Below are positions 19,966-30,503 of a stretch of 64,000 bases of DNA, one piece after another; the stretch's first letter is position 1; each line of letters begins with the position of its first letter. The stretch lies in contig NZ_CP090640.1 in assembly GCF_029633825.1 (NCBI RefSeq), forward strand, positions 1,674,001 through 1,738,000, read 5' to 3'. This stretch comes from Burkholderia contaminans (GTDB lineage Bacteria; Pseudomonadota; Gammaproteobacteria; Burkholderiales; Burkholderiaceae). The notes under the pieces are model-generated. The model had not been told where the DNA came from. It saw only the letters and a list, made by a program, of their open reading frames with translations, and ran no database searches. The position numbers were made by a program, and so were the translations under genes.

Positions 19966-20982
19966 ATGCAAGTCAACGAAAACCTTGGCAGCGCCGCCGT
20001 GAAGCCGTCGGCCGACGCGCTGGTGCCACAGCAGAGCGACCGCCAGAAGTGGTGGCAGCATCTGACCGAATACAGCCTGATCGCGATCTTCGCGGTGATG
20101 TTCATCACGATGTCGTTGACCGTCGATCACTTCTTCTCGATCGACAACATGCTCGGCCTCGCGCTGTCGATCTCGCAGATCGGCATGGTCGCGTGCACGA
20201 TGATGTTCTGTCTCGCATCGCGCGACTTCGACCTGTCGATCGGCTCGACCGTCGCGTTCTCGGGCGTGCTGTGCGCGATGGTGCTGAACGCGACCGACAA
20301 CACGTTCGTCGCGATCGTCGCGGCGGTCGCGGCCGGCGCCGCGATCGGCTTCGTGAACGGCGCGGTGATCGCGTACCTGCGCATCAACGCGCTGATCACG
20401 ACGCTCGCGACGATGGAGATCGTGCGCGGGCTGGGCTTCATCGTGTCGAAGGGGCAGGCGGTCGGCGTGTCGTCGGATACCTTCATCGCGCTCGGCGGGC
20501 TCACGCTCTTCGGCGTGTCGCTGCCGATCTGGGTCACGCTGCTGTGCTTCATCGCGTTCGGCGTGCTGCTGAACCAGACGGTATACGGCCGCAACACGCT
20601 CGCGATCGGCGGCAACCCGGAAGCCTCGCGGCTCGCGGGCATCAACGTCGAACGCACGCGCGTGTACATCTTCCTGATCCAGGGCGCGGTGACTGCGCTC
20701 GCGGGCGTGATCCTCGCATCGCGCATCACGTCGGGCCAGCCGAACGCCGCGCAGGGCTTCGAGCTGAACGTGATCTCGGCGTGCGTGCTCGGCGGCGTGT
20801 CGCTGATGGGCGGCCGTGCAACGATCTCGGGCGTCGTGATCGGCGTGCTGATCATGGGCACCGTCGAGAACGTGATGAACCTGCTGAACATCGACGCGTT
20901 CTACCAGTACCTCGTGCGCGGCGCGATCCTGCTCGCGGCCGTGCTGCTCGACCAGTTGAAGAACCGCGGCGTCCGCGACTGA
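19966..20982 (+). CDS. araH: ABC sugar transporter permease (AraH-like)
   Basis: A 338-residue inner-membrane protein of the CUT2 permease family with about eight to ten hydrophobic segments (for example IAIFAVMFITMSLTV and GMVACTMMFCLA). It carries the conserved cytoplasmic stretch TVYGRNTLAIGGNPEASRLA that contacts the ATPase. The long cytoplasmic N-terminus (about 35 residues) is normal for AraH. A GCAGGAGCAGGAG ribosome site precedes the ATG. It completes the AraFGH importer. Confidence 0.92.
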   Translation: MQVNENLGSAAVKPSADALVPQQSDRQKWWQHLTEYSLIAIFAVMFITMSLTVDHFFSIDNMLGLALSISQIGMVACTMMFCLASRDFDLSIGSTVAFSGVLCAMVLNATDNTFVAIVAAVAAGAAIGFVNGAVIAYLRINALITTLATMEIVRGLGFIVSKGQAVGVSSDTFIALGGLTLFGVSLPIWVTLLCFIAFGVLLNQTVYGRNTLAIGGNPEASRLAGINVERTRVYIFLIQGAVTALAGVILASRITSGQPNAAQGFELNVISACVLGGVSLMGGRATISGVVIGVLIMGTVENVMNLLNIDAFYQYLVRGAILLAAVLLDQLKNRGVRD

Positions 20983-21011
20983 CCCGATCCGCTCTTACGG
21001 AGACGAACCGC

Positions 21012-21818
21012 ATGACCATCGACACTTCCGCGCCCGACCCGCACACCGCGAGCCACGCGCGCTATGCCCGCTACCCGAGCCTCGAGGATCGCGCGGTGCT
21101 GATCACGGGCGGCGCGACCGGCATCGGCGCGGCGTTCGTCGAACACTTCGCCGAGCACGGCGCGCGCGTCGCGTTCGTGGACCTCGACGCGGCGGCCGGT
21201 GCCGCGCTCGCGGAAAGCCTCGCGCACGTGCGCCATGCACCGCTGTTCCTCCAGTGCGACCTGACCGACATCGACGCGCTGCGCCATGCGATCGACGCGA
21301 TCCGCGCGCGCATCGGCGCGATCGCGGTGCTCGTGAACAACGCGGCGAACGACACGCGCCACGCGATCGGCGACGTGACGCCCGCATCGTTCGACGCGGG
21401 CATCGCGGTGAACCTGCGTCACCAGTTCTTCGCCGCGCAGGCGGTGATCGACGACATGAAGCAGCGGGGCGGCGGCGCGATCATCAACCTCGGCTCGATC
21501 AGCTGGATGCTGAAGAACGGCGGCTATCCCGTCTACGTGATGGCGAAGGCCGCCGTGCAGGGGCTCACGCGCGGGCTCGCGCGCGACCTCGGCCCGTTCG
21601 GCATCCGCGTGAATTCGCTGGTGCCCGGCTGGGTGATGACCGACAAGCAGCGCCGGCTGTGGCTCGACGACGCGGGCCGCGCGGCGATCAAGGCCGGCCA
21701 GTGCCTCGATGCCGAACTGCTGCCCGCCGACCTCGCGCGGATGGCGCTGTTTCTCGCGGCCGACGACAGCCGGATGATCACCGCGCAGGACGTGATCGTC
21801 GACGGCGGCTGGGCCTGA
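21012..21818 (+). CDS. SDR-family aldose 1-dehydrogenase candidate
   Basis: A 268-residue short-chain dehydrogenase with TGGATGIG near residue 36, VNNAAND, LGSISW with the catalytic Ser and the YVMAK motif near residue 180. Its sequence (for example SLVPGWVMTDKQRRLW) resembles D-galactose or L-arabinose 1-dehydrogenases of proteobacterial oxidative pathways, and it sits between the sugar importer and an aldose epimerase, as expected for the first oxidation step. It would yield an aldonolactone; the lactonase is not in the window. Confidence 0.82.
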   Translation: MTIDTSAPDPHTASHARYARYPSLEDRAVLITGGATGIGAAFVEHFAEHGARVAFVDLDAAAGAALAESLAHVRHAPLFLQCDLTDIDALRHAIDAIRARIGAIAVLVNNAANDTRHAIGDVTPASFDAGIAVNLRHQFFAAQAVIDDMKQRGGGAIINLGSISWMLKNGGYPVYVMAKAAVQGLTRGLARDLGPFGIRVNSLVPGWVMTDKQRRLWLDDAGRAAIKAGQCLDAELLPADLARMALFLAADDSRMITAQDVIVDGGWA

Positions 21819-21867
21819 CCGTTCGCACGTTCCGCATCGTTTCTTCGACGAAGGAAAGGAGTTCACC

Positions 21868-22929
21868 ATGACCGCCACGTCCTCGCGCGCATCGTCGTCC
21901 ACCAGCCAGTCGCGCCGCGCGCGCCTGGCCGCCGCCGCGCAGCCGGTCAGCCCCGGCCCGCAGACGGCGGCTTTCGCGCAGGGCGTCGGCGCCGCGCATG
22001 CGGCGGCCGTCACGCTGTCGAACGCGTTGCTGCGGCTCGACGTGCTGCCGCATCTCGGTGGCGGCATCGCGCGCTTCGACTGGCGCGGCGACAACGGCGC
22101 GCTGGTGCCGGTGTTCCGCCGCTGCGAGCACCCGGAGACGGCAACGGACCCGAACGAACTCGCGTGCTATCCGCTGCTGCCGTACTCCAACCGGATCGGC
22201 GACGGGCGGTTCGAATGCGACGGGCGCCGCGTCGCGGTGCCGCGCAACCGCCGCGACGAGCCGCTGCCGATCCACGGCGACGGCTGGCTCGCGCGGTGGC
22301 AGGTGGACGATGCGACCGGCACGTCGCTGCAACTGTCGCTCGATCGCACCGCCGGCGCGCCGTATGCGTTCCGTGCGATTCAGTCGTTCGAGCTCGACGA
22401 CGCGACGCTGTCGATCGCGCTGACGATCGAGAACGCGGGGCGCGCGCGGCTGCCGTTCGGGCTCGGCGTGCATCCGTTCCTCGTGCGCGATGCCGCGACC
22501 GAGCTGGCCGCGGCCGCCGGCGGGCTGTGGCTGTCGGGCGCGGATTTCCTGCCGGTGCGGCACGTCAGCGTGCCGCCGGCCTGGCAGTTCGGCGTCGCGT
22601 ATCCGCTGCCGGCCGCGCTCGTCAATCATGCGTTCACCGGCTGGGGCGGCCACGCGACGGTGAGCTGGCCGCGCCGCGGGCTGTCGCTGACGATAGCGGC
22701 GGACGCCGACGCGTACGTGCTCTATACGCCGCCCGGCGAGGATTTCTTCTGCTTCGAGCCGGTCGATCATCCGATCAATGCGGTGAACCTGCCGGGCGGC
22801 GCGGCCGCGCACGGGATGACGCTGCTCGCGCCCGGCGAGCGGCTCACGCGGCGTTTCGCGTTCACCGTCGAGCGCGCCGATGCGCGCGGCAATGCCGCGA
22901 CACGCGAGGCGGGCCGGCGACGCGGGTAA
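21868..22929 (+). CDS. Aldose 1-epimerase (mutarotase) family protein
   Basis: A 353-residue protein. After a Ser/Ala/Arg-rich N-terminal extension of about 50 residues comes a galactose-mutarotase-like beta-sandwich. Conserved points are NRIGDGRFECDG, PIHGDGWLARWQV (catalytic His of the family), LGVHPFLVR and a late acidic residue in FFCFEPVDH. It interconverts sugar anomers and supplies the preferred anomer to the dehydrogenase. The start was chosen for the AAAGGAG ribosome site; a later start would remove the extension. The pyrF -10 region overlaps its stop codon. Confidence 0.87.
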   Translation: MTATSSRASSSTSQSRRARLAAAAQPVSPGPQTAAFAQGVGAAHAAAVTLSNALLRLDVLPHLGGGIARFDWRGDNGALVPVFRRCEHPETATDPNELACYPLLPYSNRIGDGRFECDGRRVAVPRNRRDEPLPIHGDGWLARWQVDDATGTSLQLSLDRTAGAPYAFRAIQSFELDDATLSIALTIENAGRARLPFGLGVHPFLVRDAATELAAAAGGLWLSGADFLPVRHVSVPPAWQFGVAYPLPAALVNHAFTGWGGHATVSWPRRGLSLTIAADADAYVLYTPPGEDFFCFEPVDHPINAVNLPGGAAAHGMTLLAPGERLTRRFAFTVERADARGNAATREAGRRRG

Positions 22930-22932
22930 AAT
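22927..22932 (+). promoter_or_regulatory. Candidate -10 element for pyrF
   Basis: TAAAAT overlaps the stop codon of the epimerase gene 37 bp before the pyrF ATG. A clear -35 was not found, so the call rests on the -10 alone. Confidence 0.35.
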
Positions 22933-22968
22933 ACGCGGTCTACCAACGGTTTGCCGCGAGTATCCGCC

Positions 22969-23796
22969 ATGTCTTCCCCGCTTACTTTCATTGAGTCGCT
23001 GCGCGCCGCGTGGCAGCGCACGAATTCGCTGCTGTGCGTCGGTCTCGATCCCGAGCCGTCGCGCTTTCCCGTGCAGTTCGACGGCCAGCCCGACGCGATC
23101 TTCGAATTCTGCCGGCAGATCGTCGACGCGACCGCGCAATACGCGAGCGCGTTCAAGCCGCAGATCGCCTACTTCGCCGCGCATCGCGCGGAAGACCAGC
23201 TCGAGCGGCTGATCGCGCACATCCACCTCCAGCATCCGGGCCTGCCCGTGATCCTCGACGCGAAGCGCGGCGACATCGGCAGCACGGCCGAGCAGTACGC
23301 GCGCGAAGCGTTCGAGCGCTACCGCGCGGACGCCGTCACGGTGAACCCGTACATGGGCTACGACTCGGTCGAGCCGTACTTCGAGCACGAAGGCAAGGGC
23401 GTGATCGTGCTGTGCCGCACGTCGAACCCGGGCGGCTCCGACCTGCAGTTCCTCGACACGAACGGCCGGCCGCTGTACCAGGTCGTAGCCGATCTCGCGG
23501 CGAACAAGTGGAACGCGAAGAACGGCCAGCTCGGCCTCGTGGTCGGCGCGACGTTCCCGAAGGAAATCGAGATCGTGCGCGGGATCGTCGGCGACATGCC
23601 GCTGCTGATCCCCGGCATCGGCGCGCAGGGCGGCGACGTGCAGGCGACCGTCAATGCGGGCCGCACCGCCGACGGCACCGGCATGATGATCAACTCGTCG
23701 CGCGCGATCCTGTACGCGAGCAAGGGCGAGGATTTCGCCGAAGCCGCGGCGCTCGCCGCGCAGAAGACGCGCGACACGATCAACGCGCATCGTTGA
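22969..23796 (+). CDS. pyrF: Orotidine 5'-phosphate decarboxylase PyrF
   Basis: A 275-residue enzyme that decarboxylates OMP to UMP, the last step of de novo pyrimidine synthesis. It belongs to the long (type 2) bacterial group: [14 protein letters not shown] near the start, FKPQIAYF, the catalytic [10 protein letters not shown] (Asp-Lys-x-x-Asp) around residue 88, and [10 protein letters not shown] for phosphate binding. Its own ATG was chosen over an upstream ATG six codons earlier by fit to the family start MSSPLTFIE. Confidence 0.95.
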   Translation: MSSPLTFIESLRAAWQRTNSLLCVGLDPEPSRFPVQFDGQPDAIFEFCRQIVDATAQYASAFKPQIAYFAAHRAEDQLERLIAHIHLQHPGLPVILDAKRGDIGSTAEQYAREAFERYRADAVTVNPYMGYDSVEPYFEHEGKGVIVLCRTSNPGGSDLQFLDTNGRPLYQVVADLAANKWNAKNGQLGLVVGATFPKEIEIVRGIVGDMPLLIPGIGAQGGDVQATVNAGRTADGTGMMINSSRAILYASKGEDFAEAAALAAQKTRDTINAHR

Positions 23797-24031
23797 TCGG
23801 TTGCACCGGCGGTCCGGGCAGGAGCCCGCTCCGGGCAGCCGGTTCCGGCGGGCTCCCGCGCGCGAGCCCGCCGCTTCCCCTCGGTTTTTCCGTTCCTCCG
23901 CCCGCCTGGCCTGCACTGGCGCACGCGGACAACTTCCCGTCGCTTCCGTATCGCATGTCGCCAATCTAATCGCGCGATGCTCCCGCTTGTCATCGATCCG
24001 TAACGAAAATGTCAAGAAAGGGAGTGACGCC
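23797..24031. other. 235-bp gap between pyrF and the phosphatase gene
   Basis: The gap holds a 9-bp-stem hairpin with arms GGAGCCCGC and GCGGGCTCC (23821-23856), a possible end for the pyrF message, though no T-tract follows immediately. No coding sequence was seen. The last 30 bp include AAAGGGAGTG, the ribosome site of the next gene. Confidence 0.4.
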
Positions 24032-25090
24032 ATGCCCAAGCTGTCCCGCCGACTTCTGAGCGCATTCGCTGCATCGCTGTGCATGACGTTCGCCCATGCG
24101 GCGGACCTCTCGCACTGGCCGGCCGACAGCGCGAAGGCGCTGAACGCGATGATCGCCGCGCACGCGCACCGCGGCGACTACGCGGTGTTCGACGCCGACA
24201 ACACGACCTATCGCTACGACCTCGAGGAGTCGCTGCTGCCGTACCTCGAGAACCGTGGCGTGCTGACGCGCGACACGCTCGACCCGTCGCTGAAGCTGAT
24301 TCCGTTCAAGGATTCCGCCGACTACCGGGAATCGCTGACGAGCTATTACTACCGGCTGTGCGAGATCGACGACCTGGTCTGCTACCCGTGGATCGCGCAG
24401 GCGTTCGCCGGCCAGTCGCTGGCCGACCTGAAGCGCCACGTCGACGCGATGCTCGCCGACGGCAAGCCGATCCCGATCCGCTACTGGCAGGGCGACAAGG
24501 TGGTCGACGGCACGGTGAACCCGCCGCGCTTCTTCCGCGGGATGCAGGAGCTGTACACCGCGCTGCGCGAGAACGGGATCGAGGTGTACGTGATGACGGC
24601 CGCGCACGAGGAGCTCGCGCGGCTCGTGCTGTCCGACCCGAAGTACGGCTACAACGTGAAGCCGCAGAACGTGATCGGCGTGACGACGCTGCTGCGCAAC
24701 CCGGCCACCGGTGCGCTGACCACATCGCGGCTGCAGATCAAGGCCGGCAAGTACGACGAGGCCGCGAACCGCGGGCTGGTGATCACGCCGTTCCTGATGA
24801 ACCCGATGACGTGGTACGAAGGCAAGCTCGGCTCGATCGTCGGCTGGATCGACCAGTGGAAGAAGCCGGTGCTCGTCGCGGGCGACACGCCGACGTCCGA
24901 CGGCTACATGCTGCTGAACGCGACCGACGTCGCGCGCGGCGGCGTGCGCGTGTGGGTGAACAAGAAGGACAAGCAGATGGCGCAGATCCGCGCGTGGTCG
25001 GATGAATCGGCTGCGCAGCAGAAATCGCTCGGCCTGCCGGTCACGGCGGACAAGAACTGGATCGTCGTGAAGCCCGACGCGATCCAGTAA
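24032..25090 (+). CDS. pchP: Phosphorylcholine phosphatase (PchP-like, HAD superfamily)
   Basis: A 352-residue periplasmic phosphatase. A signal peptide (cleavage after AHA, residue 23) is followed by the HAD nucleophile motif DADNT (54-58), a motif II segment MTAAHEE, and the metal-binding GDTPTSD (motif III) near residue 288. These are the three motifs described for Pseudomonas phosphorylcholine phosphatase. It releases choline and phosphate from phosphorylcholine, for example from host phosphatidylcholine after phospholipase C action. The gene stands alone between pyrF and the convergent cinA-like gene. Confidence 0.85.
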   Translation: MPKLSRRLLSAFAASLCMTFAHAADLSHWPADSAKALNAMIAAHAHRGDYAVFDADNTTYRYDLEESLLPYLENRGVLTRDTLDPSLKLIPFKDSADYRESLTSYYYRLCEIDDLVCYPWIAQAFAGQSLADLKRHVDAMLADGKPIPIRYWQGDKVVDGTVNPPRFFRGMQELYTALRENGIEVYVMTAAHEELARLVLSDPKYGYNVKPQNVIGVTTLLRNPATGALTTSRLQIKAGKYDEAANRGLVITPFLMNPMTWYEGKLGSIVGWIDQWKKPVLVAGDTPTSDGYMLLNATDVARGGVRVWVNKKDKQMAQIRAWSDESAAQQKSLGLPVTADKNWIVVKPDAIQ

Positions 25091-25102
25091 GCGGGCAAGC
25101 GG

Positions 25103-25121
25103 GGGGGCGGCGTGCGCCCCC
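25103..25121. terminator. Hairpin between convergent pchP and cinA-like genes
   Basis: A 7-bp G/C stem (25103-25109 with 25115-25121) around a 5-nt loop lies between the two convergent stop codons. It lacks a T-tract, so its strength as a terminator is doubtful. Confidence 0.4.
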
Positions 25122-25128
25122 GGCCCGA

Positions 25129-25629
25129 TCAGCCCTCGCGCTCGTCGAGCAGCTTCAGCAGCCCGCGCAGCGCATGCGCGGCCGCCTGCGTGCGGATCTG
25201 GTCGCGGTCGCCCTTGAACACGAGCGTCTCGACGTCGGTGTGCAGCCGGTTGCTCCAGCCGAACGACACGGTGCCGACCGGCTTCTTCTCGCTGCCGCCG
25301 GCCGGGCCCGCGATGCCGGTGACGGACAGCGCGACCTGCGCGCGGCTGTTGCGCAGCGCGCCTTCGGCCATCGCGCGCGCGACGGGCTCGCTGACGGCGC
25401 CGTGCTTGTCGATCAGGTCGGGCGGCACGCCGATCATCTCGATCTTGGCCTGGTTCGAGTACGTGACGAAGCCGCGCTCGAACCACTGGCTGCTGCCGGA
25501 GATGTCGGTGATCGCCGCGGCGATCATGCCGCCGGTGCAGGATTCGGCGGTGGCGAGCGTCAGGTGCTCGTCACGCAGCTTGTTGCCTGCGCGGATCGCA
25601 AGCTGGTGGACGACGGAATCGGTTGGCAT
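25129..25629 (-). CDS. CinA C-terminal family nicotinamide-nucleotide amidase
   Basis: A 166-residue stand-alone CinA-C domain protein (PncC type) that deamidates NMN to NaMN in pyridine nucleotide recycling. Visible motifs are LATAESCTGGMIAA near residue 28 with the catalytic Ser, FVTYSNQAKIEMIGV, GAVSEPVARAMAEGA and SVTGIAGPAGG. The N-terminal molybdopterin-binding-like domain of full CinA is absent, as in many proteobacteria. It follows pgpA on the minus strand. Confidence 0.9.
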   Translation of the reverse strand: MPTDSVVHQLAIRAGNKLRDEHLTLATAESCTGGMIAAAITDISGSSQWFERGFVTYSNQAKIEMIGVPPDLIDKHGAVSEPVARAMAEGALRNSRAQVALSVTGIAGPAGGSEKKPVGTVSFGWSNRLHTDVETLVFKGDRDQIRTQAAAHALRGLLKLLDEREG

Positions 25630-25660
25630 GCGCGTCGGGAAACGGGAGTCGGAAAATCGG

Positions 25661-26212
25661 TCAGCCGACGACGGAGCGCCACAGGGCGATCACGAGCAGC
25701 GTCATGAACGCGGCGACCAGGTCGTCGACCATGATGCCGAGCCCGCCTTTCAGGCGGCGCTCGAAATAGCGGATCGGCGGCGGCTTGAGCATGTCGAAGA
25801 CGCGGAACGCGACGAACGCCCACAGCTGGCCGACGAAGGTCGCGGGCGTGACGAACAGCATCACGAGCCAGATCGCGACGATCTCGTCCCAGACGACGGC
25901 GCCCGGATCGGCCGAGCCCATTTTCCTCGCGGTGAATCCGGTGAGCCACGTGCCCGCCACGAAGCCGACCGCGATCAGTGCCCACCATTCGGGCACCGTC
26001 AGATAGCGGTTGAGCACGACGAACGAGAGCCAGCCGAACAGCGAGCCGAACGTGCCGGGCATGATCGGCGCGAGCCCGCTGCCGAAGCCGAGCGACACGA
26101 TGTGCGCCGGGTGCGACAGCATGAAACGTGCGGTCGCGCGCCGCGGCGCGTTGCCGCCGGATGCGGCGCCGGGCTCGGCCGCGGTGTGCGCGGGCGTCGG
26201 GTCAGTCTGCAT
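25661..26212 (-). CDS. pgpA: Phosphatidylglycerophosphatase A
   Basis: A 183-residue inner-membrane phosphatase that makes phosphatidylglycerol from its phosphate. After a polar N-terminus of about 30 residues come the family stretch GSGLAPIMPGTFGSLFGW, several hydrophobic helices, the conserved VVWDEIVAIW and FDMLKPPPIRYFE, and MVDDLVAAF. It overlaps the thiL end by 11 bp, the common thiL-pgpA arrangement. Confidence 0.95.
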   Translation of the reverse strand: MQTDPTPAHTAAEPGAASGGNAPRRATARFMLSHPAHIVSLGFGSGLAPIMPGTFGSLFGWLSFVVLNRYLTVPEWWALIAVGFVAGTWLTGFTARKMGSADPGAVVWDEIVAIWLVMLFVTPATFVGQLWAFVAFRVFDMLKPPPIRYFERRLKGGLGIMVDDLVAAFMTLLVIALWRSVVG

Positions 26213-27199
26213 GGAAGTGATCGAAGCCGTGCAACGTGAGAGCGAGAGGCGCGCCGGCAGCGTCGCGCCACGCGATCGCGGGCTGGTCCGACGGCGCGGA
26301 CAACGCGCGTATTGTACCGATTCGGGTGACCGGCACGCCGGCCGTCACGCCCGCCGCCTCGACCGCCGCGCGGCCGCCGCTGGCGCGGTGAAACACAGTT
26401 CGTAATCGTCGCCGCCGGCCAGCGTGCAGCGGCGCTGTACGTCGGGCGGCAGCGTCGCGAGCGCGGCCGAGCGCGGCACCGCGTCGGCATCGATCTCGGC
26501 GCGCACGTTCGAGCGGGCCGGGATGTGCTGCAGGTCACCGGCGAGGCCGTCCGAGAGGTCGAGCGCCGCATGCGCGACGCCCGCGAGCGCGAGGCCGAGC
26601 GCGATGCGCGGTTCGGGGTACTCGAGCGCGCGCCGGAATGCCGCGGCTTCGTTTGCGCCGGCCGCCCACTCGCCGCGGGCGACGCCGAGGCCGGCGCGCG
26701 CATCGCCGAGCGTGCCGGACACCCAGACGTCGTCACCGTCGCGCGCGGCATCGCGGCGCAGCACCGCTTCCGGCGAGACTTCGCCGAACACGGTCACGCA
26801 CAGGTTCAGCGGGCCGCTCGTCGTGTCGCCGCCGATCAACTCGCAGCCGTAGCGCTCGGCGAGCGCGAACAGCCCGTTGCTGAACGCTTCCAGCCACGCG
26901 GCGTCGGCACGCGGCAGCGCGCACGCGAGCGTGAACGCGCGCGGCTCGGCGCCCATCGCGGCGAGGTCCGACAGGTTGACCGCGAGCGTCTTGTGGCCGA
27001 GGGCGTCGGGCGCGACGTCGGGGAAGAAGTGACGGCCTTCCACCAGCATGTCCGTCGAAATGGCCAGCAATTTCCCGGATCGGGGCGCGATCAACGCGCA
27101 GTCGTCGCCGATGCCGAGCGTCGACGCGCGGGCGCCCTGCGCGGCGCGGCGCGTGAAGAAGCGTTCGATCAGCGAAAACTCGGAGAGGGCGGCTGGCAC
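26202..27199 (-). pseudogene. thiL: Thiamine-monophosphate kinase ThiL, single-base frameshift near the C-terminus
   Basis: ThiL phosphorylates thiamine monophosphate to thiamine pyrophosphate. From a GTG start at 27199 the frame gives ALSEFSLIERFF, STLGIGDDCALIAP, GGDTTSG, VSGTLGDARAGL, ALDLSDGLAGDL and GGDDYELCFTAPAA, then turns into Arg-rich residues and stops near 26345. The missing C-terminal part (AAVEAAGV, GVPVTRIGTI, ALTLHGFDHFHAD) is present in the next frame down to a stop at 26202. The whole span is 998 bp, one base short of a multiple of three, so a single missing base near 26360-26375 explains it. Restoring one C in a GGCC run gives an uninterrupted protein of normal length. It is either a sequencing error or a recent loss; all catalytic motifs lie before the break. 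Confidence 0.88.
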
Positions 27200-27376
27200 G
27201 GCGGATGGATCCGAAACGGTGGAAGGAACGGCATTGTACGAGGCGAGCGGCGGCGCTCCTGCACCGTTCAGTACAATTTTGTCGCGGCTGTTGCACCTGA
27301 ATCGCCGGTCTGGCGGCCGATGATTGGCGCTACAATGCCGTCGAAGAGTTATTCTAATCCGCCCGCCAAGAGACAC

Positions 27377-29677
<2,301 letters not shown>

Positions 29678-29687
29678 GCCAAAACGA

Positions 29688-29720
29688 ACGCGCCAGGCAG
29701 GTCGATCCGGTGTGGCGCGT
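29688..29720 (+). terminator. Hairpin after maeB
   Basis: An 8-bp stem (ACGCGCCA at 29688-29695 with TGGCGCGT at 29713-29720) begins 10 bp after the maeB stop codon. There is no T-tract immediately after it, so it is a weak terminator or an mRNA 3'-end stabiliser. Confidence 0.4.
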
Positions 29721-29743
29721 CGGGCGAAATTGTAAACAAAAGC

Positions 29744-29879
29744 AAAAAGAGGCGTGCCCGCAATGGGCACGCCGCGGGCAGGGCGCAAACACGCTTCCCT
29801 CAAGCAACATCAGCATCTCTCTCCACTCAGCGTAGCGAGCACGGCAAGGAGGCAGAGTCTTGCCATGGCAGAGATGCCG
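29744..29879 (-). ncRNA. Candidate minus-strand small RNA between maeB and the barnase-like gene
   Basis: A textbook Rho-independent terminator faces left: a 9-bp G/C stem (29751-29759 with 29765-29773, loop of 5) followed on the minus strand by a T-rich tail (29744-29750). No protein gene lies upstream on that strand. A minus-strand -10 candidate TAAAAT is at 29885-29890, giving an RNA of about 135 nt. The predicted RNA has an outer 8-bp stem (29870-29877 with 29813-29820) and an inner 6-bp stem (29859-29864 with 29843-29848). The inner loop and the start of its 3' arm read CCUCCUU, complementary to a Shine-Dalgarno sequence. A trans-acting regulator is inferred. No -35 is convincing and expression is unproven. 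Confidence 0.5.
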
Positions 29880-29886
29880 CCCGTAT

Positions 29887-29906
29887 TTTATCTCATGTAA
29901 GATAAA
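29887..29906. promoter_or_regulatory. Palindrome over the sRNA promoter
   Basis: TTTATCT and AGATAAA form a perfect 7-bp inverted repeat with a 6-bp centre. It covers the minus-strand -10 candidate of the small RNA, so it could be an operator. It does not match a Fur or FNR consensus well, so the regulator is unknown. Confidence 0.4.
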
Positions 29907-30055
29907 TGTAGTGCGAATTCGGTAAAAAATGCGCAATTCCGGGTATCACTGGCCTTTCGATTCCCAAACGGACATTGATTCGCGCGGCCAATAACGCTAC
30001 GCTAACGCCTTTGTTGGTCGTCAACTACTTGATTTAACAGCGGGAACCCTGGTTC

Positions 30056-30487
30056 ATGGCACGCAAGTGGCTCCGCAACGGCGCGCTCGCGTCCGTCTTC
30101 GCGATGTTCGCGATGGGTATCGTCGGCACGCCGACGGGCAGTCTGGTTTCCGCCGCTTACGCACGGGAGGCCGTTCCGGCCGACGTGGCCGCGAGCGGGC
30201 TCGATACGATCCCGACCGCCCGTCTTCCGCGCGAGGCCGTGACCACGCTGGGTTTGATCAGCGCCGGCGGCCCCTATCCGTACGAGAAAGACGGCGTCGT
30301 GTTCGGCAACCGCGAGCGGATCCTGCCGAAGGCGAAGCGCGGCTACTACCATGAGTACACGGTGCCGACGCCGCGTGCGCGCAATCGCGGCGCGCGCCGG
30401 ATCGTCTGTGGCGGGCCGTTGCGCCGGATCGACAACTGTTATTACACGGGCGACCACTACAACAGTTTTAAACGTATTGTTGAATGA
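30056..30487 (+). CDS. Secreted barnase-like ribonuclease
   Basis: A 143-residue guanyl-specific RNase of the microbial N1/barnase family. A signal peptide (about residues 1-36, cleavage after AYA) indicates export. The catalytic pattern is complete: Glu100 in YYHEYTV, the Arg cluster at 111-115 (RGARR) and His134 in TGDHYNSF. FGNRERILP and CGG also match the family. It is followed 16 bp downstream by a barstar-family inhibitor gene. Role options are extracellular RNA scavenging or a toxin against competitors; the sequence does not decide. Confidence 0.88.
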   Translation: MARKWLRNGALASVFAMFAMGIVGTPTGSLVSAAYAREAVPADVAASGLDTIPTARLPREAVTTLGLISAGGPYPYEKDGVVFGNRERILPKAKRGYYHEYTVPTPRARNRGARRIVCGGPLRRIDNCYYTGDHYNSFKRIVE

Positions 30488-30503
30488 CTTCGGGACGAAT
30501 GGC

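Noticed and set aside
29887..29906. Possible Fur or FNR site
   Set aside because: The palindrome TTTATCT-N6-AGATAAA fits neither the Fur hexamer pattern nor TTGAT-N4-ATCAA; it was kept only as an unassigned operator.
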